Of a DNA stretch of 27,976 nucleotides, positions 1 to 8,237 are shown piece by piece. The position numbers and the translations under genes were made by a program. The notes beneath the pieces are model-generated. The model had not been told where the DNA came from and ran no database searches. It saw nothing but the letters and a program-made list of their open reading frames with translations. This DNA is from an uncultured Collinsella sp. (GTDB lineage: Bacteria; Actinomycetota; Coriobacteriia; Coriobacteriales; Coriobacteriaceae). The stretch spans positions 1 through 27,976 of the forward strand of contig CABQMF010000021.1 of NCBI GenBank assembly GCA_902465265.1, written 5' to 3'. How positions within the stretch are numbered: position 1 is the stretch's first letter; each line of letters starts with the position of its first letter.

Positions 1-86
1 CTGTACGCTAACTAATCTTCGTAGTATATTGCTACCCGCAAAACTCAATACCATTGTGCTCTGAGACGCTAAAGCGCCTACGTACA

Positions 87-2912
87 ATGGTTATCGATAG
101 TACGATTCGATTCAACGACAGGATGGATGGTCCAAGCGTGAGTCTCGGCAGCAAACTATCCAACGCAAAGGTCTCCTTTGCGATATTTAAGCGCGACATT
201 AAGCGACTGCTTATGAATCCCGTCGCCCTGGTGGTCACCCTGGGCGTGTGCGTCATTCCCTCGCTGTATGCCTGGTACAACATCGTTGCCAACTGGGATC
301 CGTACGGAAATACCCAGGGCATTAAAATCGCCATCGCCAACAACGATCAGGGCACCCAGAACGACCTAGTGGGAGAGCTCAACGCAGGCGATAAGGTGGT
401 CGACCAGCTCAAGGAGAACGACCAGCTTGGCTGGACCTTCGTCGACTCGGCGGCAGATGCCAAAGAGGGCGTCGAAAGCGGCGAATACTATGCAGCCATC
501 GTGATTCCCAGGAACTTCTCCGACAATCTCGTTTCGATGCTCGACGGCAATTACCATCAGCCGAAGCTCACCTATTACGTCAACGAGAAAAAGAGCGCCA
601 TTGCGCCCAAGGTCACCGATACCGGTGCCAACACCATCGAGGAGCAGATCAACTCGGAGTTTGTCTCCACGGTGGGCGAGACCGTCGCGGGCATTGCCAA
701 AGATGCTGGCATCGACCTTAAAGACAAGGCAACCCAGACCCAGGATTCGCTGGCGGGCTCGGTGTCCGAGGCGTCTGATACCCTGGGCGAAGTACGTGAT
801 TCCATCGGCGACATGAACACCGCCATCGACAAGACAAGCAGCTCGATTGCTTCGGCCGATGCTGCGTTGGCGGGCCTGCAGGGACAGGCGCCTTCGCTAA
901 CGCAGGCAATCGCTCAGGGTAATGATCTGCTGGGCGAAGCTCGCACCACGGCTGGCAAGTCCATCACCTCGCTCTCCAAGGCACTTTCGGAGGGCAGCAT
1001 CGTGCTGAGTAAGACATCGGCTTCTGCGAACGCCGCGATTGGCAGGCTTACCGGTACGGTTACGTCCACGACCACTCGAATCGACAACTCGCTCGAATCC
1101 CTTCAGGCGACGATTGACCACAACAGCGCTGTCATCGAGCGCCTGCAGATTCTCGTTAACGATACGTCGACGGGATCGGAGAACGCCGATGCGCTCATCG
1201 CGTCGACCATCAATTCGCTTCGCGAGCAAAACCAGAAGCTGCAGAGCATTAAGGATGGCCTTTCTGCACAGTCGAGAGACATGGCAAACGACGCTACGGC
1301 AATCTCGAACGCGAGTAAGGCACTCAACGCGGCAATTAAGACCGGTACGGCTAACCTCGGTCAGGCTCAGACCGATCTGGGGCAGAACGCGCTGCCGAAG
1401 GCTTCGAGCGCGCTTGACTCCTTTGCCGCCGTTTCGGGCGATTTGACCGGCATTGTATCGGGTATGACCCCCACGATAGCGAGCGCGCGCGGCACGCTGG
1501 CGCAGCTCGACGCCACGCTCAAGCAGGCAAAGACCACGCTGTCCCAAACCGATGCCTCCCTTGCCAAGGTTCAGGACAAGCTCGCGACCGCCGCTAATGA
1601 CATTGCGGCGCTGCAGACCTCTGAGTCTATGGGCGAGTTAGCCGACCTCATGGACGTCGACGTCAATGACGTGGCAGATTTCATGGCATCTCCGGTTGAG
1701 CTGACGTCCAAGTCAATCTATCCGGTCAAGAGCTTTGGCTCGGGCATCGCGCCCTTCTACACCAATCTGGCGCTGTGGGTAGGCGGCTATGTGCTCATCG
1801 CTATCTACAAGCTCGAGGTCGACCGCGAGGGCATCGGTAGCTTTACGGCGCGTCAGGGCTACTTTGGCCGCTGGCTGCTGATGGTGATCCTGGGTGCGTT
1901 CCAGGCCATTATCGTTACGGTGGGCGACCTGATCATTGGCGTTCAGTGCGTCAATCCGCTGCTCTTTGTGCTGGGCGGCATCGCTATCTCGTTCACCTAC
2001 GTCAACATCATCTATGCGCTGTCCACTACCTTTAAGCATATCGGCAAGGCTATCGGTGTCATTCTCGTTATCGTGCAGATTCCGGGTTCGTCGGGCATGT
2101 ATCCCATCGAGATGATGCCCGGCTTCTTCCAATGGCTGCATCCGCTGCTGCCCTTCACCTATGGCATCAACCTGCTGCGCGAGACCGTCGGTGGCATGTA
2201 TTCGTTCAACTACCTGTTCAACCTGTGCATCCTGGGCGTGTTCCTGATCGTGGCGCTCTTTATCGGTCTGCAGCTGCGCCCGTTGCTGCTCAACCTCAAT
2301 CTGCTCTTTGATAAGCAGCTTTCCACGACGGGCCTCATGATCTGCGAGTCCAACGACCTGCCGCGCCAGCGCTATTCGCTGCGCACGGCCATGCGCGTCA
2401 TGCTCGATTCGGATTCGTACCGTCGCGAGCTGCTCGATCATGCCGTGGCGTTTGAGCATCGCTACCCGTACTACATCAAGGGCGGTTTTGCCGCCGTGGT
2501 AGGCGTCCAGGTCCTGCTCTTTGTACTTTCGACGGTGCTCGATATCGACAATAACGGCAAGATCATCCTGCTTGTTATCTGGATCATTTCGGTCATCGCC
2601 ATCTGTGGCTGGCTCATCAACATCGAGTACATCCGTGCGAGCCTCAATACCCAGATGCGTATCTCGGCGCTTTCGGACGAGGACCTTCGCCGCGAGATGC
2701 GCGAGCACACGGCTGCCATCCCTGCCGCCCGTCGCATGTTTGGTCTCAACGCCAGCGAGCGGGGCACCAAGGACAGCGAACAGCCCACGAGCCGTCTGCC
2801 GCATATCGGTGCGCATCGTAAGGCTCAAGATGCCGACAACGTTGACAACGTAAGCGGAAATGACGGGGATACCACCCCGCTTGGCAAGCACTCTAAAGGA
2901 GGTGAGGCATAA
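87..2912 (+). CDS. YhgE/Pip-type membrane protein with extra C-terminal domain
   Basis: Large membrane protein of the YhgE/Pip (phage infection protein) family, about 941 residues. What is seen: a first membrane segment near residues 44-66 (ending SLYAWYNI), the family signature NWDPYGNT just after it, a long Ser/Ala/Thr/Gln-rich region with heptad-like spacing (about 220-520) that is probably an extracytoplasmic coiled coil, then about six membrane segments (about 540-730) like an ABC-2 permease. After the usual end there is an extra region with two more membrane segments (about 798-848) and a charged tail. The family is linked to phage adsorption in lactococci and to export in firmicutes; the substrate is unknown. 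The next gene begins right after its stop. The start is uncertain: ATG 87, ATG 123 and GTG 138 are in frame and none has a convincing ribosome site. Confidence 0.85.
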   Translation: MVIDSTIRFNDRMDGPSVSLGSKLSNAKVSFAIFKRDIKRLLMNPVALVVTLGVCVIPSLYAWYNIVANWDPYGNTQGIKIAIANNDQGTQNDLVGELNAGDKVVDQLKENDQLGWTFVDSAADAKEGVESGEYYAAIVIPRNFSDNLVSMLDGNYHQPKLTYYVNEKKSAIAPKVTDTGANTIEEQINSEFVSTVGETVAGIAKDAGIDLKDKATQTQDSLAGSVSEASDTLGEVRDSIGDMNTAIDKTSSSIASADAALAGLQGQAPSLTQAIAQGNDLLGEARTTAGKSITSLSKALSEGSIVLSKTSASANAAIGRLTGTVTSTTTRIDNSLESLQATIDHNSAVIERLQILVNDTSTGSENADALIASTINSLREQNQKLQSIKDGLSAQSRDMANDATAISNASKALNAAIKTGTANLGQAQTDLGQNALPKASSALDSFAAVSGDLTGIVSGMTPTIASARGTLAQLDATLKQAKTTLSQTDASLAKVQDKLATAANDIAALQTSESMGELADLMDVDVNDVADFMASPVELTSKSIYPVKSFGSGIAPFYTNLALWVGGYVLIAIYKLEVDREGIGSFTARQGYFGRWLLMVILGAFQAIIVTVGDLIIGVQCVNPLLFVLGGIAISFTYVNIIYALSTTFKHIGKAIGVILVIVQIPGSSGMYPIEMMPGFFQWLHPLLPFTYGINLLRETVGGMYSFNYLFNLCILGVFLIVALFIGLQLRPLLLNLNLLFDKQLSTTGLMICESNDLPRQRYSLRTAMRVMLDSDSYRRELLDHAVAFEHRYPYYIKGGFAAVVGVQVLLFVLSTVLDIDNNGKIILLVIWIISVIAICGWLINIEYIRASLNTQMRISALSDEDLRREMREHTAAIPAARRMFGLNASERGTKDSEQPTSRLPHIGAHRKAQDADNVDNVSGNDGDTTPLGKHSKGGEA

Positions 2913-5102
2913 ATGAAAAACATCCTGCACCTGTTTAAGCGCGATGTTCAAAACGTGTCTCGCTCCGTGATCGGCATGGTTGTTGTGATGGGCCTCATTA
3001 TCGTGCCGTGCCTGTACGCGTGGTTTAACATCGCCGGAAGCTGGGATCCCTACGGCAATACCGGCAACCTTAAGATTGCAGTGGTCAACACCGACGAGGG
3101 CTACGAGAGCGATCTGATTCCCGTCGAGGTCAACGTGGGCGAAAACGTAACCGCCACCCTGCGCGGCAACGAGAACTTCGACTGGGTCGTCCTCAACGAC
3201 CGCGATAAGGCGATTGAGGGCGTTAAGTCGGGCGCGTACTACGCTGCCGTCGTTATCCCTAAAACGTTTAGCGCCGATATGATGACGCTTTTCTCGACCG
3301 AGGTGAAACACGCCGATATCGAGTTCTATGAGAACCAGAAGGCCAACGCCATCGCACAGATCGTGACTGAAAAGGGTTCGAGCGCCGTCCAGAGTCAGGT
3401 CAACGAGACCTTTACCAAGACCATCACGACCATCGGCCTTAAGACCGTGTCCAGCCTGCTCGACTATATGAGCACCGACCAGGTGAGCAACTTTATCGCC
3501 AATCTGTCCTCTACGCTGGGCGATTCGGTCGAGGACCTGCGGGACGTTCAGGCGAGTGCAACGTCGCTCGCGGGCATTTTGAGCTCTACGTCCGATTCGT
3601 TGACATCGGCGGGCGGCATGCTCAAGCAGACGGGCACTGTTGATGAGCCGACGAAGCAGCTGATGGAGCACGCCAAGAGCGGCATCGGCGATTCTGAGGC
3701 GGCGCTCAAGGCCGCCAGCGATGCCGTCGATTCTGCAATAGACGGAAGCGCGGACTCGTTCGATAGCGTATCCACCGAGCTTGCGGGGGCATTTGATGCC
3801 GCGAACCAGCATGTCGATCTTACCGTGTCTCAGCTTTACGATGCCGCCGACTCGCTCAATACGCGTGCCGATGAGATTGATGCCGCTTCGGACAAGATTC
3901 GCGGCCTCGCCGATCAGGTGAAGGGTGAAAAGCTCCAGGATGGCTTGAAGTCCGTCGCAACATCGCTGGGCAGGATCGCGGTGGAGTATCGCAACAACGC
4001 CAAGGAACTGACGGGCATCGCAACGTCTCTTTCGAATAACATGACCAAGGTCAACGACACGCGTGCCGAAGTCGACCAAGCCATTGCGGATGCCAAGTCG
4101 GGCATTTCGGGTGCCAAGTCCGACTACGATTCTACGTTCTCGGTTAAGGCCAAGGAGCTCAAGAAGACCATTTCGGGCGTTCTGGATTCCCTGAACGGTA
4201 TCTCGGGTGACTTGGATAGCGCCGTGAGCGGTCTGACCGACGCCTCTGGTTCGCTCGCGAAGGGTCTCTCCAAGGCTGCAAGGCTCGTCAACAAGGCTTC
4301 CGATCAGCTGGGCGAGGCGTCAGACAAGATCAGTGCCTTTAAGGACGAGCTTGATAGCGCTCTGATCTCGGGTGACCTGGCCATGATTAAGACAATGATT
4401 GGCAGCGACCCCGAGGGCCTCGCCGTGTCGCTTTCCGGCCCTGTCGCACTCGACCGTAAGCCGGTCTATCCAATCCGCAACTACGGTTCGGCCATGGCGC
4501 CGTTCTATACGATTCTGTCGCTGTGGGTGGGTTCGATTGTTCTGGCAGCCATGATGAAGGTTTCGGTTGACGATGAGCTTATCAACGAGCTCATCCCCGT
4601 GCGCCTGCACGAGATCTACTTGGGTCGCTACCTGTTCTTTGGCGGTCTGGCTCTGCTGCAGGCAACACTCGTGTGTGCGGGCGACATTCTGTTCTTTGGT
4701 ATTCAGTGCGACGACCCGCTGCAGTTTGTGCTGGCGGGCTGGGTCGCGAGTCTCGTGTTCTCCAATATCGTCTACACGCTTACGGTATCGTTTGGAGATA
4801 TCGGCAAGGCCCTCGCCGTCGTGCTGCTGGTCATGCAGGTCGGCGGTTCGGGCGGTACGTTCCCCATCGAGATGACCGGCCCCGTGTTCCAGGCGATCTA
4901 CCCGTTCCTGCCGTTTACTCACGGCATCAACGCCATGCACGCCGCCATGGCCGGTGCCTACCATATGGAGTACTGGATTGAGCTGGGTATCTTGGCGAGC
5001 TACCTGATTCCGTCGCTGGCCCTGGGCGTCGTCTTCCGCCGCCCGGTTATCAAAGCCAACGACTGGATCATCGAAAAGCTGGAGGCAACTAAGTTGATCT
5101 AG
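2913..5102 (+). CDS. YhgE/Pip-type membrane protein (second paralogue)
   Basis: A 729-residue paralogue of the preceding gene. It starts with a short cytoplasmic stretch, then a membrane segment near residues 17-37 ending CLYAWFNI and the same WDPYGNT signature. A coiled-coil-like Ala/Ser/Asp-rich region spans about 200-500, and about six C-terminal membrane segments about 523-713. It lacks the extra C-terminal domain of the first protein. The ATG follows the upstream TAA directly, and a strong AAAGGAGG sits inside the end of the upstream gene, so the two are surely co-transcribed and probably work as a hetero-oligomer (inference). An intrinsic terminator follows at 5198. Role: probable envelope protein or exporter; no substrate can be read from the sequence. 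Confidence 0.88.
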   Translation: MKNILHLFKRDVQNVSRSVIGMVVVMGLIIVPCLYAWFNIAGSWDPYGNTGNLKIAVVNTDEGYESDLIPVEVNVGENVTATLRGNENFDWVVLNDRDKAIEGVKSGAYYAAVVIPKTFSADMMTLFSTEVKHADIEFYENQKANAIAQIVTEKGSSAVQSQVNETFTKTITTIGLKTVSSLLDYMSTDQVSNFIANLSSTLGDSVEDLRDVQASATSLAGILSSTSDSLTSAGGMLKQTGTVDEPTKQLMEHAKSGIGDSEAALKAASDAVDSAIDGSADSFDSVSTELAGAFDAANQHVDLTVSQLYDAADSLNTRADEIDAASDKIRGLADQVKGEKLQDGLKSVATSLGRIAVEYRNNAKELTGIATSLSNNMTKVNDTRAEVDQAIADAKSGISGAKSDYDSTFSVKAKELKKTISGVLDSLNGISGDLDSAVSGLTDASGSLAKGLSKAARLVNKASDQLGEASDKISAFKDELDSALISGDLAMIKTMIGSDPEGLAVSLSGPVALDRKPVYPIRNYGSAMAPFYTILSLWVGSIVLAAMMKVSVDDELINELIPVRLHEIYLGRYLFFGGLALLQATLVCAGDILFFGIQCDDPLQFVLAGWVASLVFSNIVYTLTVSFGDIGKALAVVLLVMQVGGSGGTFPIEMTGPVFQAIYPFLPFTHGINAMHAAMAGAYHMEYWIELGILASYLIPSLALGVVFRRPVIKANDWIIEKLEATKLI

Positions 5103-5197
5103 TTCAGCCACGTAAACGCCGTCGGAACATCGAGGTCTTCCAACCCGATGCTTTAGCGTAGTGAATTGCGTGTGCTGCTTGGTTGTTGATACAGTAG

Positions 5198-5235
5198 CGG
5201 GGCGTGCCGGGGGTCCGGTGCGCCCCGTTTTTATT
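5198..5235 (+). terminator. Intrinsic terminator after the YhgE/Pip pair
   Basis: Two 13-nt arms (5198-5210 and 5215-5227) form a stem with 11 Watson-Crick pairs and two G-U pairs, loop GGGT, followed by a T run. The G-U pairs form only in + strand RNA, which fits termination of the + strand operon. Confidence 0.85.
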
Positions 5236-5303
5236 TGACCATGAGGCGGCACGCAGCCATACGCGTGCGGACACCACGCCCAGATTGAGTGCGAGGATGT
5301 TCC

Positions 5304-6287
5304 ATGGCCCAATACGCTGCCAACGAAATCGAAAACTTGCCCGATAGCCCTGTAGCCCGTGAAGACCTGGGCGCGGGCGGTATTCCCCGGGGCGCCGGCG
5401 CACGCTCTCCGCTGTTCTGGAAAGTTCTACTGCTTTCGGTAGCGATTATCTGGGGCTACTCCTTTACCACTATGAAGGACGCACTCGGCACCATTCCGGT
5501 CTTCGCGCTGCTCTATGTACGCTTTCTGCCCGCAGCGTTGGTCATGTTTGCCGTCTTCCACAAGCGCATCATTGCACATTTCAACGCTCGCAACCTGATC
5601 GTTGGCTTGAGTATGGGCGTGCTCATGTGGGCGGCCTATGCGTTGCAGACGGTCGGTCTGGCACATACTACGGCGGGCAAGAATGCTTTTTTGACGGGCA
5701 CGTATTGCATCCTTGTGCCGTTCGCGAGCTATTTTCTGAGCGGCGAAAAACTCACCCGCTATAACCTGGGCGCGGCACTGCTGTGCTTGGCGGGCATTGG
5801 TTTGGTGGCGCTCGATAGCGTTGAATTCAACATCGGTGACGTCATTACGCTGGCGGGTGCGGCCTTTTTCGCCATCCAGATGGCGGTGACTGCCAAGTAC
5901 GGTCGCAAAATGGACATCAACGTCATCACGTTTTGGATGTTTGTGGGCAACGGCGTGCTGAGCCTGGCAACGTCGCTGCTATTCGAGACCCAAGCGCCTC
6001 TGTCCGTGTGGACGCCGAGCTTTATCACTGCGATGGCGTTTCTCTCGGTGGGCTGCACATGCGTGGCTCTGCTCATCCAAAACGTCGGCCTGGCGCATGT
6101 CCCGGCTTCGACGGGCTCGCTGCTCCTTTCGATGGAGTCCCCTTCGGGCGTGTTGTTTTCGGTGCTGCTGATGGGGGAGGCGCTCACCTCGCGTCTGCTC
6201 GCCGGCTTCGTGCTTATCTTCCTGTCGATTATCTTGAGCGAGACTCACTTCGATTTTTTGCGCAAAAAGCCGCGCCCGCAATTGTAA
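5304..6287 (+). CDS. EamA/DMT-family permease
   Basis: A 327-residue integral membrane protein of the drug/metabolite transporter superfamily with two EamA repeats and about ten membrane segments. After a hydrophilic N-terminus of about 35 residues it has the typical first-repeat features: IIWGYSFTTMKDAL, LYVRFLPAALVM and GLAHTTAGKNAFLTGTY. In the second repeat QNVGLAHVPASTGSLLLSME is the matching motif. The substrate cannot be told; relatives export amino acids, nucleosides or other metabolites. ATG 5304 is chosen because GAGG lies 8 nt upstream; a GTG at 5289 is in frame but less well placed. It has terminators on both sides, so it is probably a single-gene unit. Confidence 0.87.
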   Translation: MAQYAANEIENLPDSPVAREDLGAGGIPRGAGARSPLFWKVLLLSVAIIWGYSFTTMKDALGTIPVFALLYVRFLPAALVMFAVFHKRIIAHFNARNLIVGLSMGVLMWAAYALQTVGLAHTTAGKNAFLTGTYCILVPFASYFLSGEKLTRYNLGAALLCLAGIGLVALDSVEFNIGDVITLAGAAFFAIQMAVTAKYGRKMDINVITFWMFVGNGVLSLATSLLFETQAPLSVWTPSFITAMAFLSVGCTCVALLIQNVGLAHVPASTGSLLLSMESPSGVLFSVLLMGEALTSRLLAGFVLIFLSIILSETHFDFLRKKPRPQL

Positions 6288-6299
6288 ACAACTTGTTGC

Positions 6300-6325
6300 G
6301 CCGCCTTCCGGGGCGGCATTTTTTT
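6300..6325 (+). terminator. Intrinsic terminator after the DMT permease
   Basis: GCCGCC (6300-6305) pairs with GGCGGC (6312-6317) across the loop TTCCGG and is followed by a run of seven T. It sits 12 nt after the stop codon. Confidence 0.9.
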
Positions 6326-6351
6326 ATGCATCGCCCTTAAAGTTGTACTTT

Positions 6352-6373
6352 GCACTTTACGCTGTCAAAGTGC
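6352..6373. promoter_or_regulatory. Palindrome upstream of the amidohydrolase, possible operator
   Basis: GCACTTT (6352-6358) and AAAGTGC (6367-6373) form a perfect 7-bp inverted repeat with an 8-nt spacer. It lies between the preceding terminator and the ribosome site of the amidohydrolase, where a promoter is expected. No regulator gene is adjacent, so an operator role is only a guess. Confidence 0.35.
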
Positions 6374-6403
6374 TTGCCGCAAAAACGTTACTGGAGGGCA
6401 TCT

Positions 6404-7699
6404 ATGGCACCAGCACTGTCCGATCTTCAACCGCAATCAGCGCCCAAGGCCACCGCAGCGGCGCAGGCCGCTATCGGTGACGGTCTTGTTGCAGAAGCTC
6501 AGGCTTTTGCAGACGAGCTCGCTGCGTGGCGACACGATCTACACCAGATGCCCGAGCTGGGCAATAGCCTCCCGCAGACCTCTGCGTATATTCAAGCGCG
6601 CCTGACCGAGATGGATATCCCATTTGCCACGCTCGTCGATGGTTCCTGTGTTGTGGGCCTTGTCGGCGCCGGTGCCGCCGCGGCCCAGGGCAATGGCGTC
6701 TGCACGGACGAACAGGCCGGTACGGTCGTTATGCTGCGTGGCGACATGGATGCCCTGCCCGTTGCCGAAGAGTCAGGCGAGCCTTTCGCCTCTACGAACG
6801 GCTGCATGCACGCATGCGGACACGATATGCACGCGACGGCGCTGCTTGGTGCGGCCCGTATGCTCAAGGCGCGCGAGGCAGAGCTTGTCGACGCCAATGC
6901 CACGGTTAAGTTGCTGTTCCAGCCGGGCGAGGAAACCTTTGAGGGTGCCCGCGCCGCCATCGCCGATGGTCTGCTGCAGAGCCCGCGTCCCCAGGCCGCC
7001 TTTGCCATTCATGTCAATAGCCAGTCGCCGCTTGGCCTGGTGCTCTACGGCAGCCCGGCGCTCTCGGGCGTGTACGGTTTTCGCATCACGCTTCAGGGCA
7101 AGGGTGGCCATGGCTCGAGCCCCGAGATCTGCATCGACCCCATCACGGCCGGCGTCCATGTGCATCTGGCGCTTCAGGAGCTCATCTCCCGCGAGGTGCC
7201 GGCGGCCAAGGAGGTCGCACTGACCGTTGGCAAGTTCGCCGGCGGTCAGGCCGCAAATGTCATCCCCGACACTTGTGTGCTCGAGGGAACGCTGCGTGGC
7301 TTCGACGTCGAGCTCATGGAGCACCTCAAGACCCGCATCGCGGAGGTCGTCAAAGGCGTGGCCACGACCTATCGTACGCCGGCGACTATCGAGACGCTCT
7401 CGGATGTTCCCCCGCTCGTACTCGATGACGATATGACGCAGGCGTCGCTTGGCTACGTGGGCGCGGTGCTGCCCAAGTCCGCCTTCTTGCCACTGTTCCA
7501 CGCCATGGCGAGCGAGGACTTTGCGCTTATCTCGAGCGAGATCCCGAGTGCGTACTTTACCGTGGGCGCTGCCGCGACTGATACGGACGAGCATTTTGCT
7601 CAGCACCATCCCAAGGCACGCTTTAGCGATGCCGAGCTGCCGCTCGGCGCCGCGGCTTACACGGCGGTCGCTTTGGGCTATATCGCCGACCACCGGTAG
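6404..7699 (+). CDS. M20-family metal-dependent amidohydrolase
   Basis: A 431-residue peptidase M20/amidohydrolase-type enzyme (HipO/ILL-like), which cleaves N-acyl amino acids or related amides with a two-metal centre. Metal and catalytic motifs are visible: RHDLHQMPELG near 43-53, GDMDALP 113-119, MHACGHDMHAT 135-145, FQPGEE 172-177, and a dimerisation-domain GKGGHGSSPE. MASEDFALIS near the C-terminus supplies a late metal ligand. The substrate is unknown. ATG 6404 is chosen because GGAGGG lies at the proper distance (6393-6398); an upstream in-frame start at 6350 overlaps the promoter region. A decayed MFS transporter fragment follows directly, so it may once have been paired with an importer (inference). 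Confidence 0.88.
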   Translation: MAPALSDLQPQSAPKATAAAQAAIGDGLVAEAQAFADELAAWRHDLHQMPELGNSLPQTSAYIQARLTEMDIPFATLVDGSCVVGLVGAGAAAAQGNGVCTDEQAGTVVMLRGDMDALPVAEESGEPFASTNGCMHACGHDMHATALLGAARMLKAREAELVDANATVKLLFQPGEETFEGARAAIADGLLQSPRPQAAFAIHVNSQSPLGLVLYGSPALSGVYGFRITLQGKGGHGSSPEICIDPITAGVHVHLALQELISREVPAAKEVALTVGKFAGGQAANVIPDTCVLEGTLRGFDVELMEHLKTRIAEVVKGVATTYRTPATIETLSDVPPLVLDDDMTQASLGYVGAVLPKSAFLPLFHAMASEDFALISSEIPSAYFTVGAAATDTDEHFAQHHPKARFSDAELPLGAAAYTAVALGYIADHR

Positions 7700-7707
7700 T
7701 ACCCAAT

Positions 7708-7762
7708 CTTGTCTTTCAAGCCTGCGGGCATGGCCATAAGGCCTATGCCCTTGTCTTTCAAG
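7708..7762. repeat. 13-bp direct repeat flanking a hairpin
   Basis: CTTGTCTTTCAAG occurs at 7708-7720 and 7750-7762. Between the copies lies a GC-rich hairpin with arms GGGCATGGCC and GGCCTATGCCC. The structure joins the end of the amidohydrolase gene to the MFS remnant. It looks like a deletion or insertion scar, but no specific element is recognised. Confidence 0.6.
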
Positions 7763-7933
7763 GCAATCTTGGGCACCGTGGGCGCCATCGTCTCGGGCGT
7801 GCTGTTCGATGCCACGGGCTCCTTTGCGAGCACCTGGATTGTGTGCCTGGCGTGCTCCGTGGTCATGCTCGTGTTCCTGCTGGCATCCGAGCCCATCGCC
7901 GCCAAGCTGCGCGCGAGCGTGGCGGGGGAGTAG
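7763..7933 (+). pseudogene. C-terminal remnant of an MFS transporter
   Basis: An in-frame stretch of about 56 codons ending at TAG 7931-7933 reads like the last two membrane segments of a major facilitator permease: LGTVGAIVSGVLFDATGSF, then a hydrophobic segment and the basic tail AAKLRASVAGE. The other ten segments are absent; upstream of 7763 is the direct repeat and hairpin, then the amidohydrolase stop. There is no credible ribosome site. This is best read as the 3' end of a deleted transporter gene that once followed the amidohydrolase. The family call rests on the LFDATGSF-type motif and hydrophobicity. Confidence 0.65.
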
Positions 7934-7966
7934 ACGCCCGTCGCTCTTTTCCGTTCGCCCCGTTCT

Positions 7967-8106
7967 GCCCGTGGCTGCCTTGGAAGCCGAATGGATGCTC
8001 GTACCATCATTCGGTTTCCAAGGCGGCCACGGGCCTACGAAATGATCCGCTTTCCTCCGTCCCCAACAGATCACGTGATTCGAAAGAGACGGAGGAAAGC
8101 GGATCA
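7967..8106 (+). repeat. Two tandem long hairpins (first part of a triple array)
   Basis: Hairpin 1: 27-nt arms 7967-7993 and 8008-8034, pairing throughout if two G-U pairs are allowed; 14-nt loop. Hairpin 2: perfect 19-bp arms 8043-8061 and 8088-8106, with the loop containing the palindrome ATCACGTGAT. The arm sequences are unrelated to each other. The G-U pairs of hairpin 1 form only in + strand RNA. With the hairpin at 8113 this fills the gap between the MFS remnant and hisS. Confidence 0.75.
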
Positions 8107-8112
8107 CAAACA

Positions 8113-8182
8113 GCGGCGGTGCGTCTGGCCGAACGAGCCCCCATACCCTCGTTCGGTCAGACGCGCCGCCGCGTTTTGTTTT
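8113..8182 (+). terminator. Third hairpin of the array, terminator-like
   Basis: 25-nt arms 8113-8137 and 8148-8172 pair fully with two G-U pairs, loop of 10 nt. The 3' arm runs into GTTTTGTTTTT, so it fits an intrinsic terminator on + just before the hisS promoter. It is much longer than an ordinary terminator. Confidence 0.7.
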
Positions 8183-8189
8183 TGTGCCG

Positions 8190-8195
8190 TATAAT
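8190..8195 (+). promoter_or_regulatory. -10 box of the hisS promoter
   Basis: A perfect TATAAT lies 42 nt before the hisS start codon, preceded by a T-rich stretch and no clear -35. The ppc promoter has a very similar layout. Confidence 0.6.
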
Positions 8196-8237
8196 GACCA
8201 CTACCTATGACGCGATACAAAAGAAAGGTGTTTGCCC

